Shown: positions 51,187 through 58,599 of the stretch, in pieces | Position numbering within the stretch: the stretch's first letter is position 1 | Layout: each line of letters starts with the position of its first letter | Origin: PALSA-1440 sp050011195 | GTDB taxonomy: Bacteria; Verrucomicrobiota; Verrucomicrobiia; Limisphaerales; UBA8199 | Reading direction: 5' to 3' | NCBI GenBank assembly: GCA_050011195.1 | Contig: JBEKJO010000013.1 | Coordinates: forward strand, 9,717 to 73,716 | Length of the DNA stretch: 64,000 nucleotides | Notes under the pieces: generated by a model | What the model saw: only the letters and a program-made list of their open reading frames with translations | Told to the model about the DNA's origin: nothing | Database searches by the model: none | Translations under genes and position numbers: made by a program

Positions 51187-51302
51187 AATTAACGCAGAGC
51201 CGCAAAGGAGCAGAGGCGCAGAGTTGATGGAGTCGTATCCTTGCTGCTCTGGTCGGAAAGCCAGCCTTACTGTGTGTCTTTGCACCTTTGCGCCTTTGCG
51301 TT
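51187..51302. repeat. Palindromic intergenic repeat (ACGCAGAG...CTTTGCG)
   Basis: Left arm AACGCAGAGCCGCAAAGGAG at 51190-51209 and on; right arm of the type TTTGCACCTTTGCGCCTTTGCGTT at 51279-51302 is its imperfect reverse complement. The spacer is about 50 bp. No gene; it separates convergent thiM and the deoxyribosyltransferase-like gene. Confidence 0.8.
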
Positions 51303-51318
51303 GAGTCGGCATTGATGG

Positions 51319-52191
51319 TTACGACTGAGCCTGCTTGCGGACGGATTCGACGTGCCTGCCGCGAACCTGCTGGGAGTGAAAATCCCACAGCAGCCAATCG
51401 TCGTCGGGCACGAACCGGTCGAGTTTGCTGTCCCACTTCCTCGGCAGGCGCTCGTTCAGCTTCTCCACAAATGGCAGCAGCGGACGTTTCGGCGGGAACC
51501 GCCTTTCATGGCGGTCAATGGGAATGTCCTCGTGCCAGCCAAAGCGTTTGCGGTAGGCCGCGAAGCCGAAACCGTCGAAGAAATTCTCCCCGCCGACCAG
51601 CGGGATGTACCACAGGCTGGGGATGCCGCGCGGGTTTTCTTTGATGGGGATTTCCCGTTCCAGCCGCTGCAACAATTCCTGCCCCGCCGGGTCGTCCTGC
51701 AGATGGGCGCGCAACTCGTGCAGTGCCGGGAACACAATGGGCGGGCTGACAAACAGCACCGGCTTATGCTGCAAGGTGGCCGTGATGATTTCGTGGGGAG
51801 TGCCGACGCTGTAAATGTTCGTCGGGCAATACGAGATGCTGAAATCGCTGGTATCAACCATCCGCAAGTCAATGTGCAGGGTCTCCCAGAACTGTTTGGC
51901 GCACCACGAGCGGGCCTGGGCGCCTTGCTTGCCGCCGCTGTAGGTCCACCGCTGCCGGATGCGGTCGCCGCCGCCCTTGACGTCCTCGCGGCCATATTCG
52001 TGGAGGCCGTGAACGTCGGGCTTGAACCAGGGGTCGAAGACCGTGACCCCCATTTCCTGCAAGAAGCGGCTCACGCGGTTGCGCCAGCCGGATTGCTTTT
52101 CCGCCGTGCGCGACACCACAAAATCCATCGGCCCGGACAGATACACCCGCGCCCCGAGCAGCAAATGGCCCTTACCTTTCAAGATAGGCAT
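51319..52191 (-). CDS. Nucleoside 2-deoxyribosyltransferase-like Rossmann protein
   Basis: 290 residues. The N-terminal half is NDT-like: ARVYLSGPMDFV, WRNRVSRFLQEMGVTVFDPW, then DLRMVDTSDFSISYCPTNIYSVGTPHEIITATLQHKPVLFV, the strand-helix series with the D-x-S and G-T-x-x-E(I) elements. The C-terminal half (about 160-290) is a unique extension rich in Trp, Arg and Pro. The catalytic Glu is plausibly in PHEI. NDT-fold proteins also include TIR-like enzymes. The substrate is unknown. Confidence 0.75.
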   Translation of the reverse strand: MPILKGKGHLLLGARVYLSGPMDFVVSRTAEKQSGWRNRVSRFLQEMGVTVFDPWFKPDVHGLHEYGREDVKGGGDRIRQRWTYSGGKQGAQARSWCAKQFWETLHIDLRMVDTSDFSISYCPTNIYSVGTPHEIITATLQHKPVLFVSPPIVFPALHELRAHLQDDPAGQELLQRLEREIPIKENPRGIPSLWYIPLVGGENFFDGFGFAAYRKRFGWHEDIPIDRHERRFPPKRPLLPFVEKLNERLPRKWDSKLDRFVPDDDWLLWDFHSQQVRGRHVESVRKQAQS

Positions 52192-52380
52192 TGCCGGGAT
52201 TTAACTGCGAAGAGCCAGGCGGCTCAAGCCTCTTTGAGCAGCCCAGACCCTCAGCCCCAGGGCGGATTCAAGAAATCGTAGCCGCCGACGGCAGTCGGCG
52301 CACTTTTGCTCAATCAGAGAAATCAGCGCTGACTGCCGGCGGCGGCTACAGTTTTGTGGATTCTTCAATCCGCCCCTGCT

Positions 52381-53133
52381 TCACCGCCGCGAAAGCACTT
52401 CCAGCAAGTAGCCCATTTCCTCCCGTACGTGCGCGGAATCCCCCACCGTGCCGGCAATCTCCTCCTTCACCAATTCCCGGAACCGCTTGCGCAGCCGGTG
52501 CAGCGTCACCCGCAGCGCCCCTTCGCTCATGCCGAGCTTCGCCGCGAGGTCGGCTTGCGATACCTCCTGCCTGTCGCCCGTGAGCCACGGCTTGAGCGCC
52601 GGAAACTGCTCCCCTTTCCCCGCCCCAGCCTGCTCGCGCCCGAGCCGGTCCAGCGCCCGGTCGAGCAACGTCACCGCCCACTCGCGGTCGAACTCCAGTT
52701 CCGGACTCGGCAGGCTCGCATCCGCGATCTCCAGGCCCGGCGAACTGTCCGTGCCGACGTCGAGCGAAATGGGCGCCTGTCCCCCGCCCCGTTTCAAACG
52801 GCCCTGCTCGTCATGCACATCCGCAAGGAAATGCTTCACCGCCCCCAAGAGAAAAAAGCGAAACCGCCCGCGCGCCGGGTTCACCTGCCCCAGCCCGGCC
52901 CGCGCCAGCAGCCGGGCGAAGAACTCCTGCGTCAGGTCGCGGGCCGCTTCCTCGCTCGGAGCCGCCCGCCGCATCAGGACGAACACCGGCGTGTAATACG
53001 CGGCGCACAAGTCGCTCAGGGCCTGTCGCGCCTCCGGCGAATCCCCCCGGGTCGCCAGCACCTGCGTCCATTGCGTCGTGACGAAGATGCCGCGGGATTG
53101 GGAACTTGCCGGAGTTGTGGGCAGGTCAGGCAT
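52381..53133 (-). CDS. ECF-type RNA polymerase sigma factor
   Basis: 250 residues. Sigma-70 region 2 (ALSDLCAAYYTPVFVLMRR, DLTQEFFARLLAR) and region 4 (SQADLAAKLGMSEGALRVTLHRLRKRFRELV) are separated by a long linker of about 85 residues, as in planctomycete and verrucomicrobial ECF factors with extra sequence. It is downstream of the kinase set in the same direction. The start at 53133 (MPDLPTTPASSQ) is preferred; the longer frame to 53265 overlaps the GNAT gene. Confidence 0.9.
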   Translation of the reverse strand: MPDLPTTPASSQSRGIFVTTQWTQVLATRGDSPEARQALSDLCAAYYTPVFVLMRRAAPSEEAARDLTQEFFARLLARAGLGQVNPARGRFRFFLLGAVKHFLADVHDEQGRLKRGGGQAPISLDVGTDSSPGLEIADASLPSPELEFDREWAVTLLDRALDRLGREQAGAGKGEQFPALKPWLTGDRQEVSQADLAAKLGMSEGALRVTLHRLRKRFRELVKEEIAGTVGDSAHVREEMGYLLEVLSRR

Positions 53134-53242
53134 CACCTTTTGTGAGCTGGCAACACAGTTGTCCCGTCCTGACTGCTTAAGATAACCATCTTGTCGTCGT
53201 AAATACTGACAACCTTGTTGCTCTCGACCACAACCGTGCCAT

Positions 53243-53722
53243 TTAGCCCAGAGCCGGGCCGCCATTCGGTGAAGCGCTGGGTTCGGCGCGGCTTATGTTC
53301 TCAGGGATCTTCTTGCCCATGCTGATGCGTTGCTCCGTTTGATAGCCAAGCTTTCGATAAAAGGCCTCCACCGCCTCATTGCCCTGCATGATCTGGAGGT
53401 TGATCTTCGAGCATCCCAGGAGCTTGAGGTGTTCCTCAGCGTGGCGCACCAGCCGAGATCCCACACCTCGCCTGCGATATTCCGGCAGGACGGCCAGAGA
53501 ATATATCCAGCCGCGGTGCCCGTCGTATCCAGCCATCACGCTGCCAACAACGGTTCCCTCGGCCTCCGCTACGAAGAAAAGCCCGTCGCCCACTGCGAGC
53601 TTCTTGTCGATCACGAATTGCGGAGCGTTGTGGGGGCTTTCATACGCAAAAACGCGCTGCCACAACCCCACAACCTGGGTCCGGTGGGCTCGGGCTTCAA
53701 ACTGACGTATTCTCTCGTTCAT
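53243..53722 (-). CDS. GNAT-family N-acetyltransferase
   Basis: 159 residues. A complete GNAT domain: FFVAEAEGTVVGSVMAGYDGHRGWIYSLAVLPEYRRRGVGSRL holds motif A with the Q/RxxGxG-like RRRGVG, and the later strand EAVEAFYRKLGYQTE motif B. It resembles YpeA/RimI-like enzymes. The substrate is unknown. The start at 53722 (MNERIRQFEARAH) is chosen; the 290-residue open frame upstream shows no homology. Confidence 0.9.
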   Translation of the reverse strand: MNERIRQFEARAHRTQVVGLWQRVFAYESPHNAPQFVIDKKLAVGDGLFFVAEAEGTVVGSVMAGYDGHRGWIYSLAVLPEYRRRGVGSRLVRHAEEHLKLLGCSKINLQIMQGNEAVEAFYRKLGYQTEQRISMGKKIPENISRAEPSASPNGGPALG

Positions 53723-53898
53723 CGGACCTCGCTCGCGCCGAACTGTGATTATGCGACGGCTGGTTCGTTTATTACAAGCCCTCAAGCCAAGCTCCGTCAA
53801 GCCAAGCTCCGACGAAGCCAGAAAGCAGCGAATGTCTCGCATCTGCCGAAAACGGAAGGGGCGGCGGCTGTTGGCTGAAGCGAACTGGTTCGGCGTGC

Positions 53899-54231
53899 TC
53901 AATGTGGCCTCACCACCAGATTTATCACTATATCGCGCATCGGCAGCCAGGCGGCAATAATCGTTGGAACCATGACAAAGATCAAAACCATCATCGTGAC
54001 CGCAAAGAAACCAACCCAGGACTTGCGCGTGTCGTTCTTGCTGAACCAAACGTAAACGCAGTAGCCCAGAGCCAAAACAGGCAGCACCAATAGCAGTGGC
54101 CTCAGGCTCAGACAAAACCGAGTCAATCCTGGCAACTGATGTTCATCTATGAGAACGGGAGTCAGTGTCAACATCCACGACAGCCACAAACACGTGATGC
54201 CGAAAACCGCTGCAATGAGTCCATGAATCAA
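53899..54231 (-). CDS. Small three-helix membrane protein
   Basis: 110 residues from TTG 54231. Three transmembrane helices (AAVFGITCLWLSWMLTLTPVLI; LRPLLLVLPVLALGYCVYVWF; WVGFFAVTMMVLIFVMVPTIIAAWL). Its TTG overlaps the stop of the kinase fragment (TTGA), which suggests translational coupling to the kinase operon. No family recognised. Confidence 0.65.
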   Translation of the reverse strand: MIHGLIAAVFGITCLWLSWMLTLTPVLIDEHQLPGLTRFCLSLRPLLLVLPVLALGYCVYVWFSKNDTRKSWVGFFAVTMMVLIFVMVPTIIAAWLPMRDIVINLVVRPH

Positions 54232-54923
54232 CTTGTTAATAAAGTTCTCTTTCTCTGCTGGTTTGACAGCTCTGGACGGAATACGTCACGCACGCCCGAC
54301 GCCGCCGAACGGTCGGCGCTTGTTTGCGATTTGGCTGCGGATGAACCGCTGGCTGCGGGCTGCACTAGCTTGTAGCGAATCTTCACGCCGCGCGGGTTGT
54401 CGGTGAACCCGGTGATTTGCAGCACGCCACCAAGACCACGGCGGGTTTCAAAGACGTAGGTGACGGGCAGACCATCGCGCACGCTCATCAGCCCCCCTTC
54501 AGTTCTCTCGACACCGCTCAGTGCCTTCACGAGGCCATCCGCGTCCATGCTGTCGAATTGCGCATTCGGGACTTTCGCCAGGCGCAGGTCGTAGGCCCCC
54601 ACACCAGAATCGCCAGAGTCCGTGCGCGCGTAGTACACGAGGTCAATGTCCTGTGCCCGGAGCCAGGCTCGTCCGGCCGGATCGTCGCCTCTGACCGCGG
54701 TAAAATCGGGCGGGCGAGTTCCGCCCGTCGCCAAACTCGCCAAGGACTCCTTGCCCGAGCGCACGTCCGCCAGCGTCAGCTCGATCACCTGATTAAGCGG
54801 CACGGGCTTCGCTGCGACGGGCGGAGCAACCGGCGCCACACCCGAGGCGGCGGATTGTAGCGATTGAAGCTGTTCCCAAATAGCCGCCTTCTTCTGTTCG
54901 AAGCTCGCGCGGGCAGCTTCCAA
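54228..54923 (-). pseudogene. Detached C-terminal part of the kinase-Wzz-HlyD protein
   Basis: This frame continues the kinase protein after the 20-bp duplication: helical SFEQKKAAIWEQLQSLQSAAS, then a Pro/Val linker and a globular region (NQVIELTLADVRSGKESLASL, IDLVYYARTDSGDSGVGAYDLRLAKVP, PVTYVFETRRGLGGVLQITGF). Without the duplication the sequence reads on smoothly as KGRHPYSARSFGRIGGQWKN, then EDRLPSLEAARASF. It is probably not translated now, unless a GTG/ATG internal start is used. Confidence 0.8.
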
Positions 54924-57853
54924 CGAAGGCAGACGGTCCTCGCCGAGGTTCTTCCATTGGCCGCCGATGCGGCCAAAGCTGCGAGCACTGTACGGATGTC
55001 TGCCCTTGCCCGGTGGGAACGGGAGATGCCCGGTGGGAACGGGAGAAACGTGATGACGTCCGCCAGTTCGCCGCGCCAGGTTAGCACCACCACAATCTTG
55101 GATTCCGTCAATGCCTTCAGGTAAATGGCCAGACCTTCCCGGTCGCGCGCTTCTTCGTTGCGAAACCAGGCCTCCTCTTCGGCGGGGTCAATCTTCACCC
55201 AGCTTAATCGGCTGACGGCTTGCGCATCTTTGTGGGCGGTGGCACGTTGCCACGCCGCGCACGCCGACTCGGGAGTCGAAAGGTCGGTCGTCTCCGGGAA
55301 ATCACTGACGGGCTTGTTCACTTGGCGCTCGATCACCGGGCCGAGGGAAAGATTCTGCGCAGCAGCAGGAGCGGCGGGCGTTGTCGCCGCGTCTGGCACC
55401 AGCTTGTAGCGAATCTTCTGGCCTTCCTGCAAACCGTTGAATCCGTCACCGGCTACAACCTCTCCCGGTGACAGACCACTCCGAATCTCAGCCCAGCTTC
55501 CGTCCACCGCCCCAACGCGCACGGGGCGACGTGTCAACGTATGATCTGATTGAATCACCCAGACATAGTCTGATTGCGGGTCGCGCTGAATTGCAACATT
55601 GGGCACGAGTGTGACCCCGTGTTTCACTTCCAACAAGAGGCGGATGTTCAAAAACAGGCCCGGCACCATCAAGTTCTCGCCTTCAGGGGTCAGGCTGGCA
55701 CGGCATTTGAGAGTGCCGGTCGCCGTGTCAATTCGATTATCCACCCCCGCCAGCAAACCGTGGCCGAACCTCTTCTCCCCCCGGGCGTCGTAAGCCTCCA
55801 CAGTCATTGCCTGGTGGGCGTCGAACTTCCGGATCACCGCCTGGCAGTAATCCTCAGAAATCGCAAACATCACGGAATCTGACGACTCCACCGTGCCTGG
55901 GGATTCCAGGCGGACTCCAATGTCACCGCTTCGCGCAGCCGTGGCGGAAACCTGTTTCACCGGGCCGAAGGAAAGATTCTGCGCAGTCGGCGCGACTGGG
56001 GTCGCCGACTCCAAGAAGTACAAGGCCATCGTCAGCAACAAGACGACCAACCCGCCCGCAACCAGCACCCCGCAGCCAATGGCGATGATTTTGCCCGTCG
56101 AATTCTTCCGCACCGGTTGGGCAGGCGGGATGCCCGCGCCACCCACAATCGTTTCCACACCCTTCTTGACTTGGCTTGCCTGCGATCCCCGGCGCAAGGA
56201 TCCACGCCACAGAACCAGCCCGCCCGCGAGCAACCCCGGCACGAAACCCGCGGCGAGTCCGAGCAGGATGTCGGGCGCTGTGTAGCGGAGAGTCATCTCG
56301 AGCATGTCTGCCGGAGGGTCGTGCTGCTCGATGCGGAAGGCGCGGAGCTCTTTGGCGATGGCGTCGGCTATGTCCATCGCTTCTTCCGGCTTTTCCGGCC
56401 GCTTGCCATAGACGCCGACTTGGATAAGCGTGCCGCCCTCGGACGACCGCACGTCGAGCCGCCGTCTCAACAAGTCTATCGCTTGCGCTTTGGTGAGTTT
56501 CAGCCCCAGGTTCCGTTTTCCCCAGCGCTCGTCCAGTTTTCCCGAGCGCTCGTCCAATTCGAGCCGGTCAATGACCCGGCCAAGGATGACGTCGGATCGG
56601 ATAAGCTCAATCATGGTTGCAGCATGCTTGAAGTAATCCATATCCACTGGGCGTCCGGGCTGCAATTTCCGCGGGCAACTGATGACCGCCACCACTTTCC
56701 AACTTTCTGCCCGAATCCACGTGATGACCGTTACGGTCCCTGCGACGAAGAACCAGACCACAAGGGCCACAGTCAACGCGGCCCGCCGGCGGCTGCGGGT
56801 AGCCGCCGGGCGCGCCGGCAATGGAGCCGTTCCCGTGACTGGGGCAGAGGAACTTGAAATGGTCTCCACCGCCGTCTTCACTTGGCTCGCCTGCTGGTAA
56901 CGAAGCTCCGGTTCTCTCTCCAACGCGCGCAGCACCACTTCATCCAGCCGCACATCAATCTGCACCTTCTTTGAGGGCGGTTCGATGGCCTTCCCCGGCA
57001 ATTCCCCAGTGAGCATCTGGTAAAACACCACGCCCAGTGCATAAATGTCCGCCCGATGGTCCACCTCGCCGGGATGCTCCACTTGCTCGGGCGCCATGTA
57101 ATTGGGCGTGCCCATGACCTTGCCCGCGCCGGTCAGGGCGGGTGTCTTCTCCTCGCCCGGTCTGGCAGTCCCCCTCTCCCCTTCCGAAGGGGAGAGGGTC
57201 GGGGAGAGGGGTCCGTTCGCTTCCACCAGCTTGGCCAAACCGAAATCCGCCACCTTCACCCGCCCGCGCCGGTCCAGCAGGATGTTCTCCGGTTTGATGT
57301 CGCGGTGGACGATCCCCTGGTCGTGGGCATATTGCAGCGCATCGCAAATCTGCGGCACGATCGCCAGCGCCTCGCGCGGCGACACGCGGCTCGACCGCAG
57401 CAGTTGTCCCAGGCTCACCCCGTCCACATATTCCATCAGCAGGTAATAAATCCCGTCCGCCTGGCCGAACTCGAACAGCGCCACGATGTTCGGATGCAGC
57501 AGCTTGGCCAGCGCCTTCGCCTCGCGGGTGAACCGTTCGGCAAAAGCGGCGTCCCCGCCGATGCCCGGCGGCAGCACCTTCAACGCGACCACGCGGTCGA
57601 GCTGTTTCTGGCGGGCTTTATAGACCGCGCCCATGCCGCCCTGGCCGATAAACTCGATCACCTCCAGTTGCGGGAACACGGCGGCCAACTGTTCGAGCGA
57701 GGGTGGCTCGGGCCTCTTGCCGCCGGTTTGGCCGGTGTCCGTGGCAACCGCCGCCGCCGCCATGAGGCATTTGGGGCAAATCCCCTGCGGCGCGTTGGCC
57801 GGGATGGCCGCGCCGCAACCGGGACAAGTTCGATTCTCTGCCGCGCTATTCAT
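54785..57853 (-). CDS. Ser/Thr protein kinase with zinc ribbon, Wzz-like and HlyD-like modules (frameshifted)
   Basis: 1022 residues as it stands. Zinc ribbon (CPGCGAAIPANAPQGICPKC, 10-29); kinase domain about 60-340 with Gly-loop GQGGMGAVYKA, Lys 92, HRD 183-185, DFG 203-205, APE 254-256. A repeat-derived insert lies between DFG and APE (residues about 214-237). Then a TM helix, a Wzz-like chain-length domain (KAQAIDLLRRRLDVRSSEGGTLIQV), more TM helices and an HlyD/MdtA-like module (DIGVRLESPGTVESSD; VDNRIDTATGTLKCRASL; RPVRVGAVDGSWAEIRSGLSPGEVV). The frame changes at the 20-bp duplication (55007-55046) and the last approximately 80 residues are out of frame. Confidence 0.85.
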   Translation of the reverse strand: MNSAAENRTCPGCGAAIPANAPQGICPKCLMAAAAVATDTGQTGGKRPEPPSLEQLAAVFPQLEVIEFIGQGGMGAVYKARQKQLDRVVALKVLPPGIGGDAAFAERFTREAKALAKLLHPNIVALFEFGQADGIYYLLMEYVDGVSLGQLLRSSRVSPREALAIVPQICDALQYAHDQGIVHRDIKPENILLDRRGRVKVADFGLAKLVEANGPLSPTLSPSEGERGTARPGEEKTPALTGAGKVMGTPNYMAPEQVEHPGEVDHRADIYALGVVFYQMLTGELPGKAIEPPSKKVQIDVRLDEVVLRALEREPELRYQQASQVKTAVETISSSSAPVTGTAPLPARPAATRSRRRAALTVALVVWFFVAGTVTVITWIRAESWKVVAVISCPRKLQPGRPVDMDYFKHAATMIELIRSDVILGRVIDRLELDERSGKLDERWGKRNLGLKLTKAQAIDLLRRRLDVRSSEGGTLIQVGVYGKRPEKPEEAMDIADAIAKELRAFRIEQHDPPADMLEMTLRYTAPDILLGLAAGFVPGLLAGGLVLWRGSLRRGSQASQVKKGVETIVGGAGIPPAQPVRKNSTGKIIAIGCGVLVAGGLVVLLLTMALYFLESATPVAPTAQNLSFGPVKQVSATAARSGDIGVRLESPGTVESSDSVMFAISEDYCQAVIRKFDAHQAMTVEAYDARGEKRFGHGLLAGVDNRIDTATGTLKCRASLTPEGENLMVPGLFLNIRLLLEVKHGVTLVPNVAIQRDPQSDYVWVIQSDHTLTRRPVRVGAVDGSWAEIRSGLSPGEVVAGDGFNGLQEGQKIRYKLVPDAATTPAAPAAAQNLSLGPVIERQVNKPVSDFPETTDLSTPESACAAWQRATAHKDAQAVSRLSWVKIDPAEEEAWFRNEEARDREGLAIYLKALTESKIVVVLTWRGELADVITFLPFPPGISRSHRARADIRTVLAALAASAANGRTSARTVCLRWKLPARASNRRRRLFGNSFNRYNPPPRVWRRLLRPSQRSPCRLIR
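55007..55046. repeat. 20-bp perfect tandem duplication causing a frameshift
   Basis: TGCCCGGTGGGAACGGGAGA occurs twice, at 55007-55026 and 55027-55046. A 20-bp insertion shifts the frame by two. Removing one unit restores a single open frame joining the kinase ORF to 54228-54923. Confidence 0.95.
57171..57211. repeat. Palindromic repeat in the kinase activation segment
   Basis: CCCCTCTCCCC and GGGGAGAGGG arms around TTCCGAA, followed by GGGGAGAGGGG. Same family as 36464-36524. It encodes the PLSPTLSPSEGERG part of the kinase insert, in frame. Confidence 0.85.
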
Positions 57854-57971
57854 ACCTGCCTATAGATAAGGCATCCGCAGCGCGACGTTACACACTTCTT
57901 CACTCCCTGTCGAAGATACAAGGCACCCCAAGTTGTGGAGGAGCGCATCTGAATGCCACCACCGGAGGTGG

Positions 57972-58024
57972 GGACGTTTCGCTGAAACGTCCAGGCTCAG
58001 GCCGGACACCTCGGCAAGGTGTCC
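57972..58024. repeat. Two tandem hairpins (GGACGTTTC / GGACACCTC type)
   Basis: GGACGTTTCGCTGAAACGTCC (57972-57992) and GGACACCTCGGCAAGGTGTCC (58004-58024), each a near-perfect hairpin, 11 bp apart. No T run follows, so they are not clear terminators. They resemble a REP-like doublet. Confidence 0.85.
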
Positions 58025-58155
58025 CTGCCCCCCTGGCGCGGCGTCAGATGCGCCCGTAGAACACTGCGATAGCGCCCTTCCCTAAGCGTGTCGGCCAGCT
58101 CGGGGCCTCGATCTCCCGCCCGGCCCGCCCGGTTGCCACACTGTTGCCACCCTTG

Positions 58156-58364
58156 ACTTTCAAGCACCTTTCAAGGACAATATAAGGACCTTTCAAGGTC
58201 ATTTCAAACACCTTGCAAACTCCTTCGAGGCTAGTTGCAAGCTCCTTTCAGAGCCATCTCCAGCCCCTCTTAAGCCTCTTCCAAGGCCATTTGACAACCA
58301 TTCCAAACATCTTTCCAGCACGTTCAAAGATCATTCCCCGGACATTTCAGAGCCTTTTCCCGCA
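58156..58364. repeat. 19-unit degenerate 11-bp periodic array
   Basis: From 58156 the sequence divides exactly into 19 consecutive 11-mers, with no indel to 58364: for example actttcaagca, cctttcaagga, caatataagga, cctttcaaggt, catttcaaaca, ccttgcaaact, ccttcgaggct. The loose consensus is CCTTTCAAGGC, equal to GCCTTGAAAGG on the other strand. Units are diverged but the spacing is constant. The frame structure is 33 bp = 11 codons, so a spurious peptide repeat appears. Confidence 0.95.
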
Positions 58365-58504
58365 CCGGGCAGTGGACGCGCCCTCGCCCAACGCCCCCCG
58401 GACCCGGCTGGGATGCGGCGCGGGTGCCTCATCCTGCCACGCCATAGTCCTGAACGACTCTTACAATCCCCAGCATAACACCGATTCCGCAAATGTCAAA
58501 CCCA

Positions 58505-58544
58505 AAATCGCAAATCGTATCGTAAATCGCAAATCGTAAATCTG
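58505..58544. repeat. Heptamer array (AAATCGC/AAATCGT)
   Basis: AAATCGC, AAATCGT, then a 5-bp break (ATCGT), AAATCGC, AAATCGT and AAATCTG. Same unit type as 45506-45533, upstream of the GH10 gene. Confidence 0.85.
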
Positions 58545-58599
58545 CTCCCACGAATGGCGCGCTTTTAGGCTTTAGCCCTGCGCCCGCTTATGGTTTGCT

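Larger units (their letters stand above)
57854..58599. other. Intergenic region with tandem hairpins and an 11-bp array
   Basis: About 746 bp between the kinase start and GH10 start (divergent). It holds two consecutive hairpins (57972-57992 GGACGTTTC...GAAACGTCC; 58004-58024 GGACACC...GGTGTCC), the 19-unit 11-bp array (58156-58364), and a heptamer array (58505-58544). An ORF at 58213-58539 is a by-product of the array's 33-bp period and is not annotated. Confidence 0.85.

Noticed and set aside
58156..58364. Possible CRISPR array
   Set aside because: Units are 11 bp, contiguous and diverged; there are no constant repeats with unique spacers and no cas genes in the window.
58213..58539. A 108-codon ORF across the 11-bp array with an 11-residue peptide period
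   Set aside because: The peptide period follows automatically from 33 bp = three 11-bp units; the tail has no protein features and no ribosome-binding site is visible.
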